From Streptomyces clavuligerus (GTDB lineage Bacteria > Actinomycetota > Actinomycetes > Streptomycetales > Streptomycetaceae), in NCBI RefSeq assembly GCF_005519465.1, contig NZ_CP027859.1, positions 1,488,001 to 1,552,000 on the forward strand: a DNA stretch of 64,000 nt. The letters are read 5' to 3'. Below the pieces are notes generated by a model. That model was given only the letters and a program-made list of their open reading frames with translations, ran no database searches and was not told the origin of the DNA. The translations under genes and the position numbers were made by a program. Below are positions 52,987 to 61,711 of this stretch, piece after piece. Numbering within the stretch: position 1 is the first letter of the stretch; the number at the start of each line of letters is the position of its first letter.

Positions 52987-53772
52987 AAACCTCTCCTGCG
53001 TCAGTTTGCCTGCTTCTTGTCTCATCAGGTCTTCGGTGATGTGCGGCTCCGCGCAGGCGCGGTGCGCCCGTCGGCTGTCGCGACGGCGGCGGCGCGGTGT
53101 GCGGGCATGGCAAGATGACGAACCATCAGTTCTCTTCGTTGGTACTGATGGTCGCGGCAGTGGTGGTTCACGGACGCAGCCGGCGGAACCCCTCCCGCCG
53201 TGGAGCGGAGCCGAAGGGATGCCGCAGGTGCCGTAAGCGGACCTTCTCCGCAGTCCGCAGGAGTACCTCGTTCCCGTTATCTTCCGTGAAGGTCGTCTCG
53301 ACGGCCGCGCCGTCCTGTGGCATGGCGGCGACGAGGCGGTGCCCACGGTCGGGGACCGGTGGGGCGGGGCGGTGCGCGAGTATCGGCGGGAGCCGCTCGT
53401 CCGCGTGCGCCGGGCTCCGGATGCCCGCTCGTCGATTCTGTCGAGTCATGGGGAATCGATCCGTGATAAGTCGGATGCGACGATGGTGTGAGCATCCGCT
53501 CGCCATCGCGTATCAGTACCGGTCAAAACGGGCTCCCTCGCGGTCCAGTCGATGTCGGTATGCGGGTCTTGCACCCGTTTTAGATGCAGGTGACTGTGTG
53601 TTCATGCCTGATTTGAGCTGCCTCGACGAGGGTACTTGCTTGTCGAGTTCAGGCCAAGGGTGTGATGGTTGCCGACTCGCGCGTACCGCATCCAGCAATC
53701 TGCAAGTTGTTTGAACGAACTCAGTCTTCCTAGTTTGAGGGTGGTTAAACCTATCGATGTATTCAGGAGACA
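52987..53772. promoter_or_regulatory. Long divergent intergenic region, AraC regulator / oxidoreductase operon
   Basis: At 786 bases this is the longest gene-poor stretch in the right half. G+C content falls clearly between about 53450 and 53770, the likely promoter region for the operon starting at 53773 (ribosome site AGGAG). One short leftward frame, 53168-53323 (51 codons, MPQDGAAVETTF...), has gene-like codon bias and contains a TTA codon. It has no ribosome site and no recognisable family, so it is noted but not called. Confidence 0.4.
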
Positions 53773-54339
53773 ATGGCTGTGGAAACTACCACGGACAGTG
53801 CAAGAACCCGCACGCTGGAGGCGTTCGCGGACACCATCGTCCCCGGCAGTAAACGGTGGGAGGGGGACCGGGCGGTGGCCGGGGCCTCGGACGACGCGGG
53901 TGCCGTCGAGGCGGGTGCGATCCAACTGCTGGAGTGGGACGCGACAGGACTGGCCGGGGGCCTCGACGAACTGGCACGACTGCTGAACGAGCACACCTCG
54001 GAGTACGCCCGGGAGCACGGCCTGCGACTGGACGACGACGTGGAGCCCTTCGTGGCCCTGGACTTCGACCACCGGACGGCCCTGGTCCAACGGCTGACCG
54101 CGCCCGGCCACCCCGAGAAGCAGTTCTGGGTGCTGCTCACCCTCTTCAGCAACATGGCCTACGACTCGGCCGCCCATCTGCACACCGCCGAGGCGATCGC
54201 CCAGGGCCACCCCGGGCTCCTCGCACTCGGGTTCACCCCCCCGGACCCCGACGGCGTCTGGCGCTACCCCGCACACTCCTACGGCCGTCCGCTCGCCCGC
54301 CTCCACCCGGGCACGACCCCCTCAGGGAGTCCCGCATGA
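53773..54339 (+). CDS. DUF5987-like small protein (gluconate-2-dehydrogenase subunit-3-like)
   Basis: The 188-residue protein begins with RTLEAFADTIVPGSKRWEGD, the opening found in small partner subunits of GMC-type dehydrogenases (gluconate 2-dehydrogenase subunit 3), and contains FWVLLTLFSNMAYDSAAHLHT. It lacks the twin-arginine signal that many of those subunits have, so it is probably cytoplasmic. Its stop overlaps the GMC oxidoreductase start by four bases (ATGA), strong evidence that the two act as a complex. In position it could be equivalent to the E8 gene that precedes the E9 oxidoreductase in nine-membered enediyne clusters; I infer this from order, not from a sequence match. AGGAG lies five bases before the ATG. 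Confidence 0.65.
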   Translation: MAVETTTDSARTRTLEAFADTIVPGSKRWEGDRAVAGASDDAGAVEAGAIQLLEWDATGLAGGLDELARLLNEHTSEYAREHGLRLDDDVEPFVALDFDHRTALVQRLTAPGHPEKQFWVLLTLFSNMAYDSAAHLHTAEAIAQGHPGLLALGFTPPDPDGVWRYPAHSYGRPLARLHPGTTPSGSPA

Positions 54340-55991
54340 CCACCGCGCAGAACACCGATGTCCTGGTCGTCGGCTCCGGCTTCGGCGGTGCCATCGCCGC
54401 CTACCACCTGGCGGCGGGCGGGGCCCGGGTCACGGTGCTGGAACGCGGCCCGTGGCTGGAGGGGAAGGACTTCGAGCACGACTACAAACTGGGCTCCTCC
54501 TACACCCGGGCCTTCGACTTCACCGTCGGTGACGGCATGAGCGTGCTGGGCGGCAACTGCGTGGGCGGCGGCAGCGTCGTGTACTTCGCCTCGATGCCCC
54601 GCGCCCCGCGCTTCGTCTTCGAGCGGCACGGCAGCATCGGACGGCGCATGTGGCCCGCCGCCATCAACCGCGACACTCTCGACCCGTGGTACGACCGCGT
54701 CGCCGAGGCCATGCCCGTCACCACCCAGACCTGGGACGACGTCACCTACGCGGGCGGGCTGTGGGCGGCGGCCTGCCATCACGCGGGTCGCACCGCCAAC
54801 CCGCTGCCGGTCGCCGTCGACACCGAACGGTGCGTCAACTGCAACTGGATGATGGCCGGCTGCCGCTTCGACGCCAAACGCTCCCTGCTCTTCAACTACC
54901 TGCCCGCCGCCCTCGCGCACGGCGCGCGCGTCCTGCCGCTGCACGAGGTCCAGCGGATCGAGCGCACCGACGACGGCGGCTACCGCGTCCACTACGACAC
55001 CGTCGACGAGGAGGACTACCGCGTCCACACCGGCACCGGGGCGATCGACGCCAAACTCGTCGTCCTCGCGGCGGGCGCCGGAGCCACCCCCGTCATCCTC
55101 CAGCGCAGCGAAGCCGCCCTCGGCACGATGCCCCGGGCGGTCGGCCGGTACTTCTCCGGCAACGGCGAACGCCTCAACACGGCCGTCATCAACGAGGACC
55201 GGGCCGCCGAGGTGCTCGGCCTCACCCGGGGCGAAGGCCCCGCCTACGGTGCCAACCACATCGGCCGCGGCCCCACGGTCGCGAGCTGGGACCGGCTCGA
55301 CGGCTCGCTGCCCGAGTACTCCCGCTACTCCCTCGAACAGCTCTACTTCCCGCCGGGTCTCGGCACGATCCTCGCCCAGACGGCCCGCGGTGAGGGACCC
55401 ACCTGGTTCGGCCGGCACAAGAAGGAGATCCTCAAGCGCTGGAGCTCCTGGCTGACCATCTTCACGATGAGCGAGGACGACAACGAAGGCGTCTTCGGCC
55501 CGCCCCCGCCCACCGGCAACGCCACCCGCATCTCCCAGCAGATGCTCGGCCACGGCAGCCTCAGCTATGTCCCCACACCCAACACGCTCCACGGCTGGGC
55601 CAGCTCGGACGCGGAGGTCGCCGACATCCTCGGCCGGGACGGGCTGGCCGAGGTCATGCCGTGGACCAACGACGTGGTGGGCGCCTACACCGTGCACCCG
55701 CTCGCCTCCTGCCGCATGGGCGACGACCCCGGCACGTCGGCCCTCGACGACGGCAACGAACTCCGCGGCCACCCCGGGATCTTCGTCACCGACAGCTCCG
55801 CGATCCCCGGTGCTCTGACCGTCAACCCGGCCATGACCATCGCCGCTGTGGCCGAGCGGGCCATGCCGGGCATCGTCCGGGCGGCCAGGGAACGGGGCAT
55901 CGACGTCACCTATGGGGCCCCCGCCCCCGACGGCGCCACGAGCGGACGGCGCGGAGTCCTGCCTCTCACCACCCCTCTGGTACGAGGATGA
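54336..55991 (+). CDS. GMC-family FAD-dependent oxidoreductase
   Basis: The 551-residue flavoenzyme has an N-terminal dinucleotide fold (VLVVGSGFGGAIAAYHLAAGGARVTVLERG), a GMC signature region (GGNCVGGGSVVYFASMP), and the C-terminal GMC domain with HPLASCRMGDDPGTSALDDGNELRGHPGIFVTDSSAIPGALTVNPAMTIAAVAER. A Cys-containing segment VNCNWMMAGC near residue 167 resembles that of cholesterol-oxidase-like members. It would oxidise an alcohol or dehydrogenate a C-C bond of an enediyne intermediate. Its family and location match the E9-type oxidoreductases of nine-membered enediyne clusters; this correspondence should be checked. It overlaps both the DUF5987-like gene and the AhpD-like gene by ATGA, so the three are one translational unit. 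Confidence 0.88.
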   Translation: MTTAQNTDVLVVGSGFGGAIAAYHLAAGGARVTVLERGPWLEGKDFEHDYKLGSSYTRAFDFTVGDGMSVLGGNCVGGGSVVYFASMPRAPRFVFERHGSIGRRMWPAAINRDTLDPWYDRVAEAMPVTTQTWDDVTYAGGLWAAACHHAGRTANPLPVAVDTERCVNCNWMMAGCRFDAKRSLLFNYLPAALAHGARVLPLHEVQRIERTDDGGYRVHYDTVDEEDYRVHTGTGAIDAKLVVLAAGAGATPVILQRSEAALGTMPRAVGRYFSGNGERLNTAVINEDRAAEVLGLTRGEGPAYGANHIGRGPTVASWDRLDGSLPEYSRYSLEQLYFPPGLGTILAQTARGEGPTWFGRHKKEILKRWSSWLTIFTMSEDDNEGVFGPPPPTGNATRISQQMLGHGSLSYVPTPNTLHGWASSDAEVADILGRDGLAEVMPWTNDVVGAYTVHPLASCRMGDDPGTSALDDGNELRGHPGIFVTDSSAIPGALTVNPAMTIAAVAERAMPGIVRAARERGIDVTYGAPAPDGATSGRRGVLPLTTPLVRG

Positions 55992-57031
55992 GGAGGCTCC
56001 TGCTGAGGAGCGCGCGCGGCGCCCTGGTGCGGGTCCGGCATGTGTCCGCCGTACGGCCCGCTGCCGCCCGCGGCCAGGTCGCCGCCGTCTACCGGCAGGC
56101 GGAACGCGACTTCGGCGCCGTCGCGCCCCCCATCGCCCTCCACTCGCCCGCCCCCGATGTCCTCGCGGGCGCCTGGGCGATGCTCCGGGAGACACTCCTC
56201 GTCGGGACGGTCATGGGCCGGACGGCCAAGGAGGCCGTGGCCACGGCCGTGTCCGAGGCCAATACCTGCCCGTACTGCGTCCAGATCCACGGTGCGACGC
56301 TCTCCGGCCTCCGCTCCGACGCTCCCCCGGACGCCGCCGGCGACGACGGTCCGGTCGTCGCGTGGCTCAGGGAGGGCCGGCGGCGACCACCCGGGAGCGG
56401 CGGCGGGCCGCCACCGTGCCCTCCGGCAGCAGTACCGGAAATGGTGGGCACCGCCGTCGCCTTCCATTACCTCAACCGCATGGTGAACGTCTTCCTCGAC
56501 GATTCGCCGCTGCCCTCCGCCTCGCCTCCGGCCGCGCGCGACGCGGTCCTGCGCATGGTCACCCGCGCGCTGCGCGCCCGGAGCGCGGAGTCCCCCGCCC
56601 CGGGGGACTCCCTGGCGCTCCTGCCCGAAGCGCCGCTCCCGGACGACCTGGCGTGGGCGGCGGCCACCCCGCACATCGGTGCGGCGTTCGCCCGGGCGGC
56701 CGCCGTCCTGGAGGCGGCAGGGGCGCGCTCCACACCCGTGCCCGTCCGCTCGCTCGTCCTCGCCGAACTGGAGCGCTGGGACGGACGGCCACCCGGCCCC
56801 GTCCGCACCTGGCTGGAGGAGAGGACCCGACCCCTGCCGACCGAGGCCCGTCCGGCGGGGCGGCTCGCCCTGCTGACCGCGCTCGCCTCCTACCAGGTGG
56901 GGCCCGCGGACATCGACGCCGTACGCGCCACCGCCACGGGCTCCGCCGACCGGCTGCTGGTGGAGCTCACCTCGTGGGTCAGCTTCGCGGCGGCCCGGCG
57001 CGCGGGCCGCCGGCTGGCCGGGCTCGGCTGA
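55988..57031 (+). CDS. AhpD / carboxymuconolactone-decarboxylase-like protein
   Basis: The 347-residue all-helical protein carries the AhpD catalytic motif EANTCPYCVQIHG with Glu90, Cys94, Cys97 and His101; this C-x-x-C-x3-H set can reduce peroxides or act as a redox switch. At about 350 residues it is roughly twice the size of a single AhpD domain. The second half (from ~150) is likely a divergent repeat without the cysteines (VPEMVGTAVAFHYLNRMVNVF, a helix typical of the fold's end, then a helical extension). It is the third member of the ATGA-linked trio with the DUF5987-like and GMC proteins. It may remove peroxide made by the GMC oxidase, protect against enediyne-derived radicals, or have its own step in maturation. 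The family is clear; the role is inferred from context. Confidence 0.78.
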   Translation: MRRLLLRSARGALVRVRHVSAVRPAAARGQVAAVYRQAERDFGAVAPPIALHSPAPDVLAGAWAMLRETLLVGTVMGRTAKEAVATAVSEANTCPYCVQIHGATLSGLRSDAPPDAAGDDGPVVAWLREGRRRPPGSGGGPPPCPPAAVPEMVGTAVAFHYLNRMVNVFLDDSPLPSASPPAARDAVLRMVTRALRARSAESPAPGDSLALLPEAPLPDDLAWAAATPHIGAAFARAAAVLEAAGARSTPVPVRSLVLAELERWDGRPPGPVRTWLEERTRPLPTEARPAGRLALLTALASYQVGPADIDAVRATATGSADRLLVELTSWVSFAAARRAGRRLAGLG

Positions 57032-57245
57032 ACCGCGCTCAGCACTCTGGGAGAAGACACCGGGACCCCCGTTGGACCACGCTGGCCTGACACCGGCCCC
57101 GGCTCCCGGTCCACGGTGCGGTGCGCACGGGGCGCGTCCCGCACCGGTACCTCCCCGTTCCGACCCGTTCCGAGCGCTCCCGCAGGCCCGTACCCCCCTC
57201 ATATCCATGGATTCCCGGTTTTCCGAACAGAGACGAGAGCGAGCG

Positions 57246-58049
57246 ATGTCCGAACTGACGACCGTGCTCAAGGACCTGGCCGCGGCGGGCGACGAGACCG
57301 ACCGCATGGTGGCGGATCTCGACGACGCCCAGTGGGCGCTGGACACCCCGGCTCCCGGCTGGACGATCACCGACCAGATCGCCCATCTGACCTTTGTCTT
57401 CCGGCTGGCCGGAACCGCGGCGGCCGACCCGGAGACGTTCCGTGCCCTGGCCGAGGGTGCCAAGGGCGACTTCGACGGCGCCGTACGGGCCGCGCTCGCC
57501 GCCTACCGGGGCGACTCCCCGTCCGCTCTTCTCGCGCGCTGGCGCGACCAGCGCGCCGAGACGATCGACGCCCTCGCCGCCGTGCCCCCGGACCGCGTGG
57601 TGCCCTGGCTGGTCAACCCGCTGCCACCCGCGGTCCTCGCGTGCGCCGGGCTCATGGAGACCTTCGCGCACGGCCAGGACATCGCCGACGCGCTCGGGCT
57701 CCGCCGCGAACCGGCCGACTGGCTGCGCCACATCGCCGGATTCGCCGTCCTCACCCGGGACTTCGGCTACCAGACACACGGCCTGACTCCGCCCGTCGAG
57801 CCGTTCCGGTTTGAACTGACCGGACCCTCGGGCCAGCCGTGGACGTTCGGCCCCGAGGACGCGGCCCAGCGCGTCACCGGCCCCGCACTCGACTTCTGTC
57901 TGCTCGTCACCCGGCGCCGCCACCGCGACGACCTCGCCCTGACCGCCACCGGTGCCGCCGCGGACCACTGGCTCGGCATCGCCCAGGCGTACCGCGGGCC
58001 CGCGGGCGAGGGCCGCAGGCCCGGCCAGTTCCCCGGCACCGCCCGGTGA
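57246..58049 (+). CDS. TIGR03084-like DinB-superfamily metal-binding protein
   Basis: The 267-residue protein belongs to the actinobacterial DinB/mycothiol-dependent maleylpyruvate isomerase superfamily. [27 protein letters not shown] contains the first metal-ligand His, and [18 protein letters not shown] the H-x3-D pair of the second site. The C-terminal ~90 residues form the usual small alpha/beta domain of the family. Some relatives use mycothiol as cofactor, which would fit detoxifying reactive intermediates, but no substrate can be named. ATG 57246 was chosen with the GAGAGCGAG purine tract upstream; ATG 57207 is an in-frame alternative. The stop overlaps the epoxide hydrolase start (GTGA), tying it to that step of the pathway. 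Confidence 0.8.
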   Translation: MSELTTVLKDLAAAGDETDRMVADLDDAQWALDTPAPGWTITDQIAHLTFVFRLAGTAAADPETFRALAEGAKGDFDGAVRAALAAYRGDSPSALLARWRDQRAETIDALAAVPPDRVVPWLVNPLPPAVLACAGLMETFAHGQDIADALGLRREPADWLRHIAGFAVLTRDFGYQTHGLTPPVEPFRFELTGPSGQPWTFGPEDAAQRVTGPALDFCLLVTRRRHRDDLALTATGAAADHWLGIAQAYRGPAGEGRRPGQFPGTAR

Positions 58050-59272
58050 CGGCCGACCCCGGGCCCGGCGCCGTCCCACCGCCGGCTTCCGTGTCCGACC
58101 CGGCGGAGAGGTACCGTGTGCGGCCCTTCCGCATCGACATACCCCAGCAGGACCTCGATGACCTCCACGAGCGGCTGGACCGTGTCCGCTGGCCCCGGGA
58201 GGCCCCGGACGGCGGCTGGGACCGGGGCGTACCGCTCGGCTACCTCAAGGAGCTCACCGCCTACTGGCGCACGGCCTACGACTGGCGGGCCGCCGAGGCC
58301 CGGCTCAACGAGCACCCCCAGTTCCTCGCCGACATCGAGGGCGTCACGGTGCACTTCCTGCATGTGCGCTCGCCGGAGCCGGACGCCAGACCCCTGGTCC
58401 TCACCCACGGCTGGCCCGGCTCCGTGGTGGAGTTCCTCGGTGTGATCGGGCCCCTCACCGATCCGCGACGGTACGGCGGAGACCCGGCCGACGCCTTCCA
58501 CCTGGTCGTGCCCTCGCTCCCGGGGCACGGCTTCTCCGGCCCCGCCCCGGGGCCCGGGTGGGGCTATCCGCAGATCGCCCGGGTCTGGGACGCGCTCATG
58601 CGCGGGCTGGGATATGACACCTATCTCGCCCAGGGCGGCGACCACGGGGCGTTCATCTCCCTCGAACTGGCCCGGCTGGCACCGGACCGCGTGACCGGGG
58701 TGCATGTCAACATGCTCTTCGCGATCCCGTCCGGCGACCCGGCGGAACTCGCGGACCTCACCCCGTCGGACCTGGAGCGGCTCGGCCGGATGGTCCGCTT
58801 CGACCAGGAACTGTCCGGCTATATGAAACTCCAGGCCACCCGCCCGCAGACGATCTCCTACGGCCTCACCGACTCCCCCGTCGGCCAGCTCGCCTGGATC
58901 ATCGAGAAGTTCATGGAGTGGACCGACTCGGAGACGTCACCGGAAGAGGCGGTGGACCGCGATGTGCTGCTCACCAATGTCATGCTCTACTGGCTGACGG
59001 GTACCGCCGCGACCTCCGCCCACCTCTTCTACGACGCCCGCCCCTATATGCAGAAGGTCTTCACGCCGGGGGTGCGGCCCGAGCCGGTTCCCGTCCCGCT
59101 CGGTGTCCTCGTCCTGAAACCCGACTTCGCGCCGGTGCGCAGCCTCGCCGAGCGCGACCACCCGGGCATCGTGCACTGGACCGAGATCGAACGGGGCGGT
59201 CACTTCGCCACGCTGGAACAGCCGACGGCCTTCGTGGCGGACGTCAGGGAGTTCGCGCGCCGGCTGCCCTGA
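58046..59272 (+). CDS. Epoxide hydrolase (EHN + alpha/beta-hydrolase)
   Basis: The protein is about 408 residues long. The N-terminal EHN domain reads [26 protein letters not shown]. The alpha/beta-hydrolase fold then provides the oxyanion motif THGWPGS, the nucleophile elbow AQGGDHGAF (Asp nucleophile) and the catalytic His in [12 protein letters not shown]. It matches the EphA-type epoxide hydrolases that open the warhead epoxide to a vicinal diol in nine-membered enediyne pathways (SgcF, NcsF2, KedF). The GTG at 58046 overlaps the stop of the upstream gene. A second GTG at 58091 ([13 protein letters not shown]) is closer to the domain start and equally possible. It ends the rightward operon, followed by a strong terminator. 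Confidence 0.9.
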   Translation: MTADPGPGAVPPPASVSDPAERYRVRPFRIDIPQQDLDDLHERLDRVRWPREAPDGGWDRGVPLGYLKELTAYWRTAYDWRAAEARLNEHPQFLADIEGVTVHFLHVRSPEPDARPLVLTHGWPGSVVEFLGVIGPLTDPRRYGGDPADAFHLVVPSLPGHGFSGPAPGPGWGYPQIARVWDALMRGLGYDTYLAQGGDHGAFISLELARLAPDRVTGVHVNMLFAIPSGDPAELADLTPSDLERLGRMVRFDQELSGYMKLQATRPQTISYGLTDSPVGQLAWIIEKFMEWTDSETSPEEAVDRDVLLTNVMLYWLTGTAATSAHLFYDARPYMQKVFTPGVRPEPVPVPLGVLVLKPDFAPVRSLAERDHPGIVHWTEIERGGHFATLEQPTAFVADVREFARRLP

Positions 59273-59299
59273 GCGCCGCCCGCGCGGTGGCGGAGGAGA

Positions 59300-59345
59300 G
59301 AGCCGTGTGCCCGGCCCGGGACATCCCGGGCCGGGCACACGGCTC
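59300..59345. terminator. Bidirectional hairpin terminator
   Basis: A perfect 22-bp inverted repeat (59300-59321 with 59324-59345) with only two unpaired bases, between the convergent epoxide hydrolase (ends 59272) and methyltransferase (ends 59377) genes. It is the strongest hairpin noticed in the window. Confidence 0.85.
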
Positions 59346-59376
59346 CGCGCGTCCGACATCCCCGGCCGGGCACGGG

Positions 59377-60120
59377 CTACACCGGAGCCCGGCGCGCCAC
59401 GAACAATCCGCGCCCCGACTGCACGTCCGGCAGGTACTCCGCCGCACAGCCGGCCTCCGCGAACGCGTCCAGGTACTGGCGCCGGGTCCACAGCCCGAAG
59501 ACATGGGTCTCCGTGAAGTGCTCGATACCCCGTGCGTCCGCCACCACCCAGTGGCTCTCCACCGCGGCGCTCGCCGGACCCCGCCGGGTGTGCGAGGCCC
59601 GTGTCACCGTGACCCCCCCACCCCGCACCACATCGGCGGCGACATGCCCGTCGAGGAACGTCTCGGGGAAGTACCAGGGCTCCACGACCAGGACACCCCC
59701 CGGTGCGAGATGCCGCTCCATCCGCCGCAGCGCCGCCACCAGGTCCCGCGGCGACGGCAGATAGGCGACGGCGGTCGACAGGGAGATCACGGCGTCGTAG
59801 CTGCGCCCCAGGTCGACCTCGCGCATGTCCGCCACGTGCACGGCGACTCCCGGGAGCTTGCGCCGGGCGACCTCGGCCATGGGCGCCGAGAGATCGACGC
59901 CCTCCACATGGCGGAAGCCGTGGCGCAGCGCCAGCAGGTGCTCGCCGGTGCCGCAGCCCATGTCCAGGAGGGACTCCGCCCGGGGACAGCGGTCCCGTAC
60001 GAGACCGGAGACCAGTGCCGCCTCCGCGGCGAAGTCCTGGCCACGAGCCGAGTACACCAGGTCGTAGAGCGGGGCGAGGTGCCGGGTGAAGGACGAGGCT
60101 TCCCGCCGGCCGCCGGTCAC
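59377..60120 (-). CDS. SAM-dependent N-methyltransferase resembling DesVI/TylM1 amino-sugar enzymes
   Basis: The 247-residue class I methyltransferase has LLDMGCGTGEHLLAL as SAM site, VEGVDLSAPM, a DMREVDLGRSYDAV strand and GGVLVVEPWYFPETFLDG. This order and wording, including EPWYFPE and the later HFTETHVFGL, closely follow DesVI/TylM1/RdmD-type dTDP-amino-sugar N-methyltransferases. It would mono- or dimethylate an amino sugar, as found on several enediynes, although no nucleotide-sugar genes lie in the window. The GTG at 60118-60120 overlaps the FAD monooxygenase stop (GTGA), so the two are co-translated. A simpler alternative is an amine methyltransferase for a non-sugar group. Confidence 0.78.
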   Translation of the reverse strand: MTGGRREASSFTRHLAPLYDLVYSARGQDFAAEAALVSGLVRDRCPRAESLLDMGCGTGEHLLALRHGFRHVEGVDLSAPMAEVARRKLPGVAVHVADMREVDLGRSYDAVISLSTAVAYLPSPRDLVAALRRMERHLAPGGVLVVEPWYFPETFLDGHVAADVVRGGGVTVTRASHTRRGPASAAVESHWVVADARGIEHFTETHVFGLWTRRQYLDAFAEAGCAAEYLPDVQSGRGLFVARRAPV

Positions 60121-61502
60121 CCGGGGTGCCCCGGAACCACCGGGTCGGCCGCGGCCGGGCGGGCCAGGGCCTTCGGCGGGCGGCGCAGCGCGTGCCGCAG
60201 CACCCGCAGGGCGGTGCGCGGGCGCATCAGGGCCTGTGGCGGGTCGATGAGCCCGGCCACTCGCATCATGCCGTCCGTCAGCCGGGCGTCCTTGGTGGCC
60301 GCGTACTGCACCCGAGCCATGTAGGCGTTGCCGAACCGCACCTTCAGCGTGCGGCGCCCCTCCACGCCGGGGAAGGCCAGATCGCCGCCCGCCGAGACGT
60401 CCCAGGGGATGTCGATCGCCCGCGAGACGTCCCGGTGGAAGAGCTGCGGGACGACGGGCCCGCCCCGCCGCAGCCGCTCGCGCAGCGCCGTCGCCTCGAT
60501 CGCGGCGACACTCATGCCCTGCCCGTAGACCGGGTTGAAGCTGCACACGGCGTCCCCCAGGACGAGCAGCCCGCCGGGGAAGCGGGTCAGGCGCTCGTAG
60601 CGGCGGCGCACGCTCGCCGGGAAACGGAAGGACACCGGGTCGTCGAGCGGCTCGGCGCCGCGGACCGCGCGGTAGATGTCCGGTACCGGAAGCGACCGCA
60701 CATACTCCAGGAACGCCTCGGGATCGGTGGGCGGCTGGTCACCGAGGATGCCCGTCAGCGACAGGATGCAGCGATCCGGGCCGACCTGGCCGAAGAACGC
60801 GCCGCGCGGATGGTCGGGCGAGGCGACCGGATTGATCGACTGCACGCCGTCGAACATCCCGGGCTCCGTGCGATAGTGCCGTGTGGTGTACGCCAGGTCG
60901 ATCTTCACGCGCTCCTCGTCGGGCCTCTGGTAGCCGAACTCCTCCAGCCACACCGGGGTGCGCGAGCCCCGTCCTGTCGCGTCGACCACCAGGTCGGCCG
61001 CCAGCTCGTCGATGGTGTCGTCCGCGATCCGGCGTATCCGGACTCCAGTGATCCGCTCGTGGGACGGTGTGGCGGTCAGCCCGAGGATCTCGTGGCCGTC
61101 CCGGAACACCACACCCGGCAGGGCGGCCACCCGGTCCCGTGCGCACCCCTCCAGATAAGGGCGCGGCGGGGTCAGCGACGTGAGACCGGTCCGGGCCGGG
61201 CGCAGTCGGCGCGCGTCGAAGAACCAGCGCATCTCGCCGAGGTCGCCGACCGGCATCCCGGCGGAGGCCAGCTCCTCGGTGAAGCCGGGGAAGAGATCCT
61301 CCAGGATCAGCTGCCCCCGGGCGTGCAGCCCGTGGGCGTGCCGGGTGTGCGGGGTGCCCCGCCGGGGCCCGCGGACACCGACCACCGTGTCACGGTCGAC
61401 CACCACGACCTCGGTGTAGAACTCGGCGAGTACACGGGCGGCGAGGATTCCGGCCATGCTCCCACCGAGCACGACGGCCCGGTCCCTGGTGCGGCTGGTC
61501 AT
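60117..61502 (-). CDS. FAD-dependent monooxygenase
   Basis: The 461-residue flavoprotein has a glutathione-reductase-type nucleotide fold. VVLGGSMAGILAARVLAEFYTEVVVVDRD is the FAD-binding motif with the usual G-x-G-x-x-G changed to G-G-S-M-A-G. RHAHGLHARGQLILEDLFPGF is typical of a group of actinobacterial monooxygenases. LLVLGDAVCSFNPVYGQGMSVAAIEA is the GD motif that contacts the FAD ribityl chain. It likely hydroxylates or epoxidises a pathway intermediate and may use NAD(P)H directly or flavin from the E6-like reductase. It begins the leftward pair with the N-methyltransferase. ATG 61502 is preceded by GAGGAGG. No halogenase Lys or W-x-W-x-I-P motif was seen, which argues against a halogenase. 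Confidence 0.83.
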   Translation of the reverse strand: MTSRTRDRAVVLGGSMAGILAARVLAEFYTEVVVVDRDTVVGVRGPRRGTPHTRHAHGLHARGQLILEDLFPGFTEELASAGMPVGDLGEMRWFFDARRLRPARTGLTSLTPPRPYLEGCARDRVAALPGVVFRDGHEILGLTATPSHERITGVRIRRIADDTIDELAADLVVDATGRGSRTPVWLEEFGYQRPDEERVKIDLAYTTRHYRTEPGMFDGVQSINPVASPDHPRGAFFGQVGPDRCILSLTGILGDQPPTDPEAFLEYVRSLPVPDIYRAVRGAEPLDDPVSFRFPASVRRRYERLTRFPGGLLVLGDAVCSFNPVYGQGMSVAAIEATALRERLRRGGPVVPQLFHRDVSRAIDIPWDVSAGGDLAFPGVEGRRTLKVRFGNAYMARVQYAATKDARLTDGMMRVAGLIDPPQALMRPRTALRVLRHALRRPPKALARPAAADPVVPGHPG

Positions 61503-61711
61503 CGCGGGTACCTCCTCTGGGATCGCTGAACGGACGTTCTCCGTCCTGCGCGTACGACCTTCGCGCCCCGTGACGCCGACCCGCATCTCCTGGATTGCGC
61601 ACTGCTGTGAACAGGACCCCGCGGTAGGGCATTCCAGAAGATGCCGTGCGGTGGACGCGACCACCACGATGACGGTGATTCCCGGACACTCCCGAGCCTG
61701 GAGGTACGTTG
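61503..61711. promoter_or_regulatory. Divergent intergenic region
   Basis: These 209 bases separate the leftward monooxygenase from the rightward secreted protein and should hold both promoters. The stretch 61590-61680 is less GC-rich. GGAGG lies seven bases before the ATG at 61712. No operator was identified. Confidence 0.35.

Noticed and set aside
53168..53323. Small leftward frame (MPQDGAAVETTF...) with good codon bias and a TTA codon
   Set aside because: It has no ribosome site and no recognisable family and is only 51 codons; it remains possible but cannot be supported.
60117..61502. Flavin-dependent halogenase
   Set aside because: The FAD fold fits, but the halogenase Lys and W-x-W-x-I-P motifs were not found, so monooxygenase is the better call.
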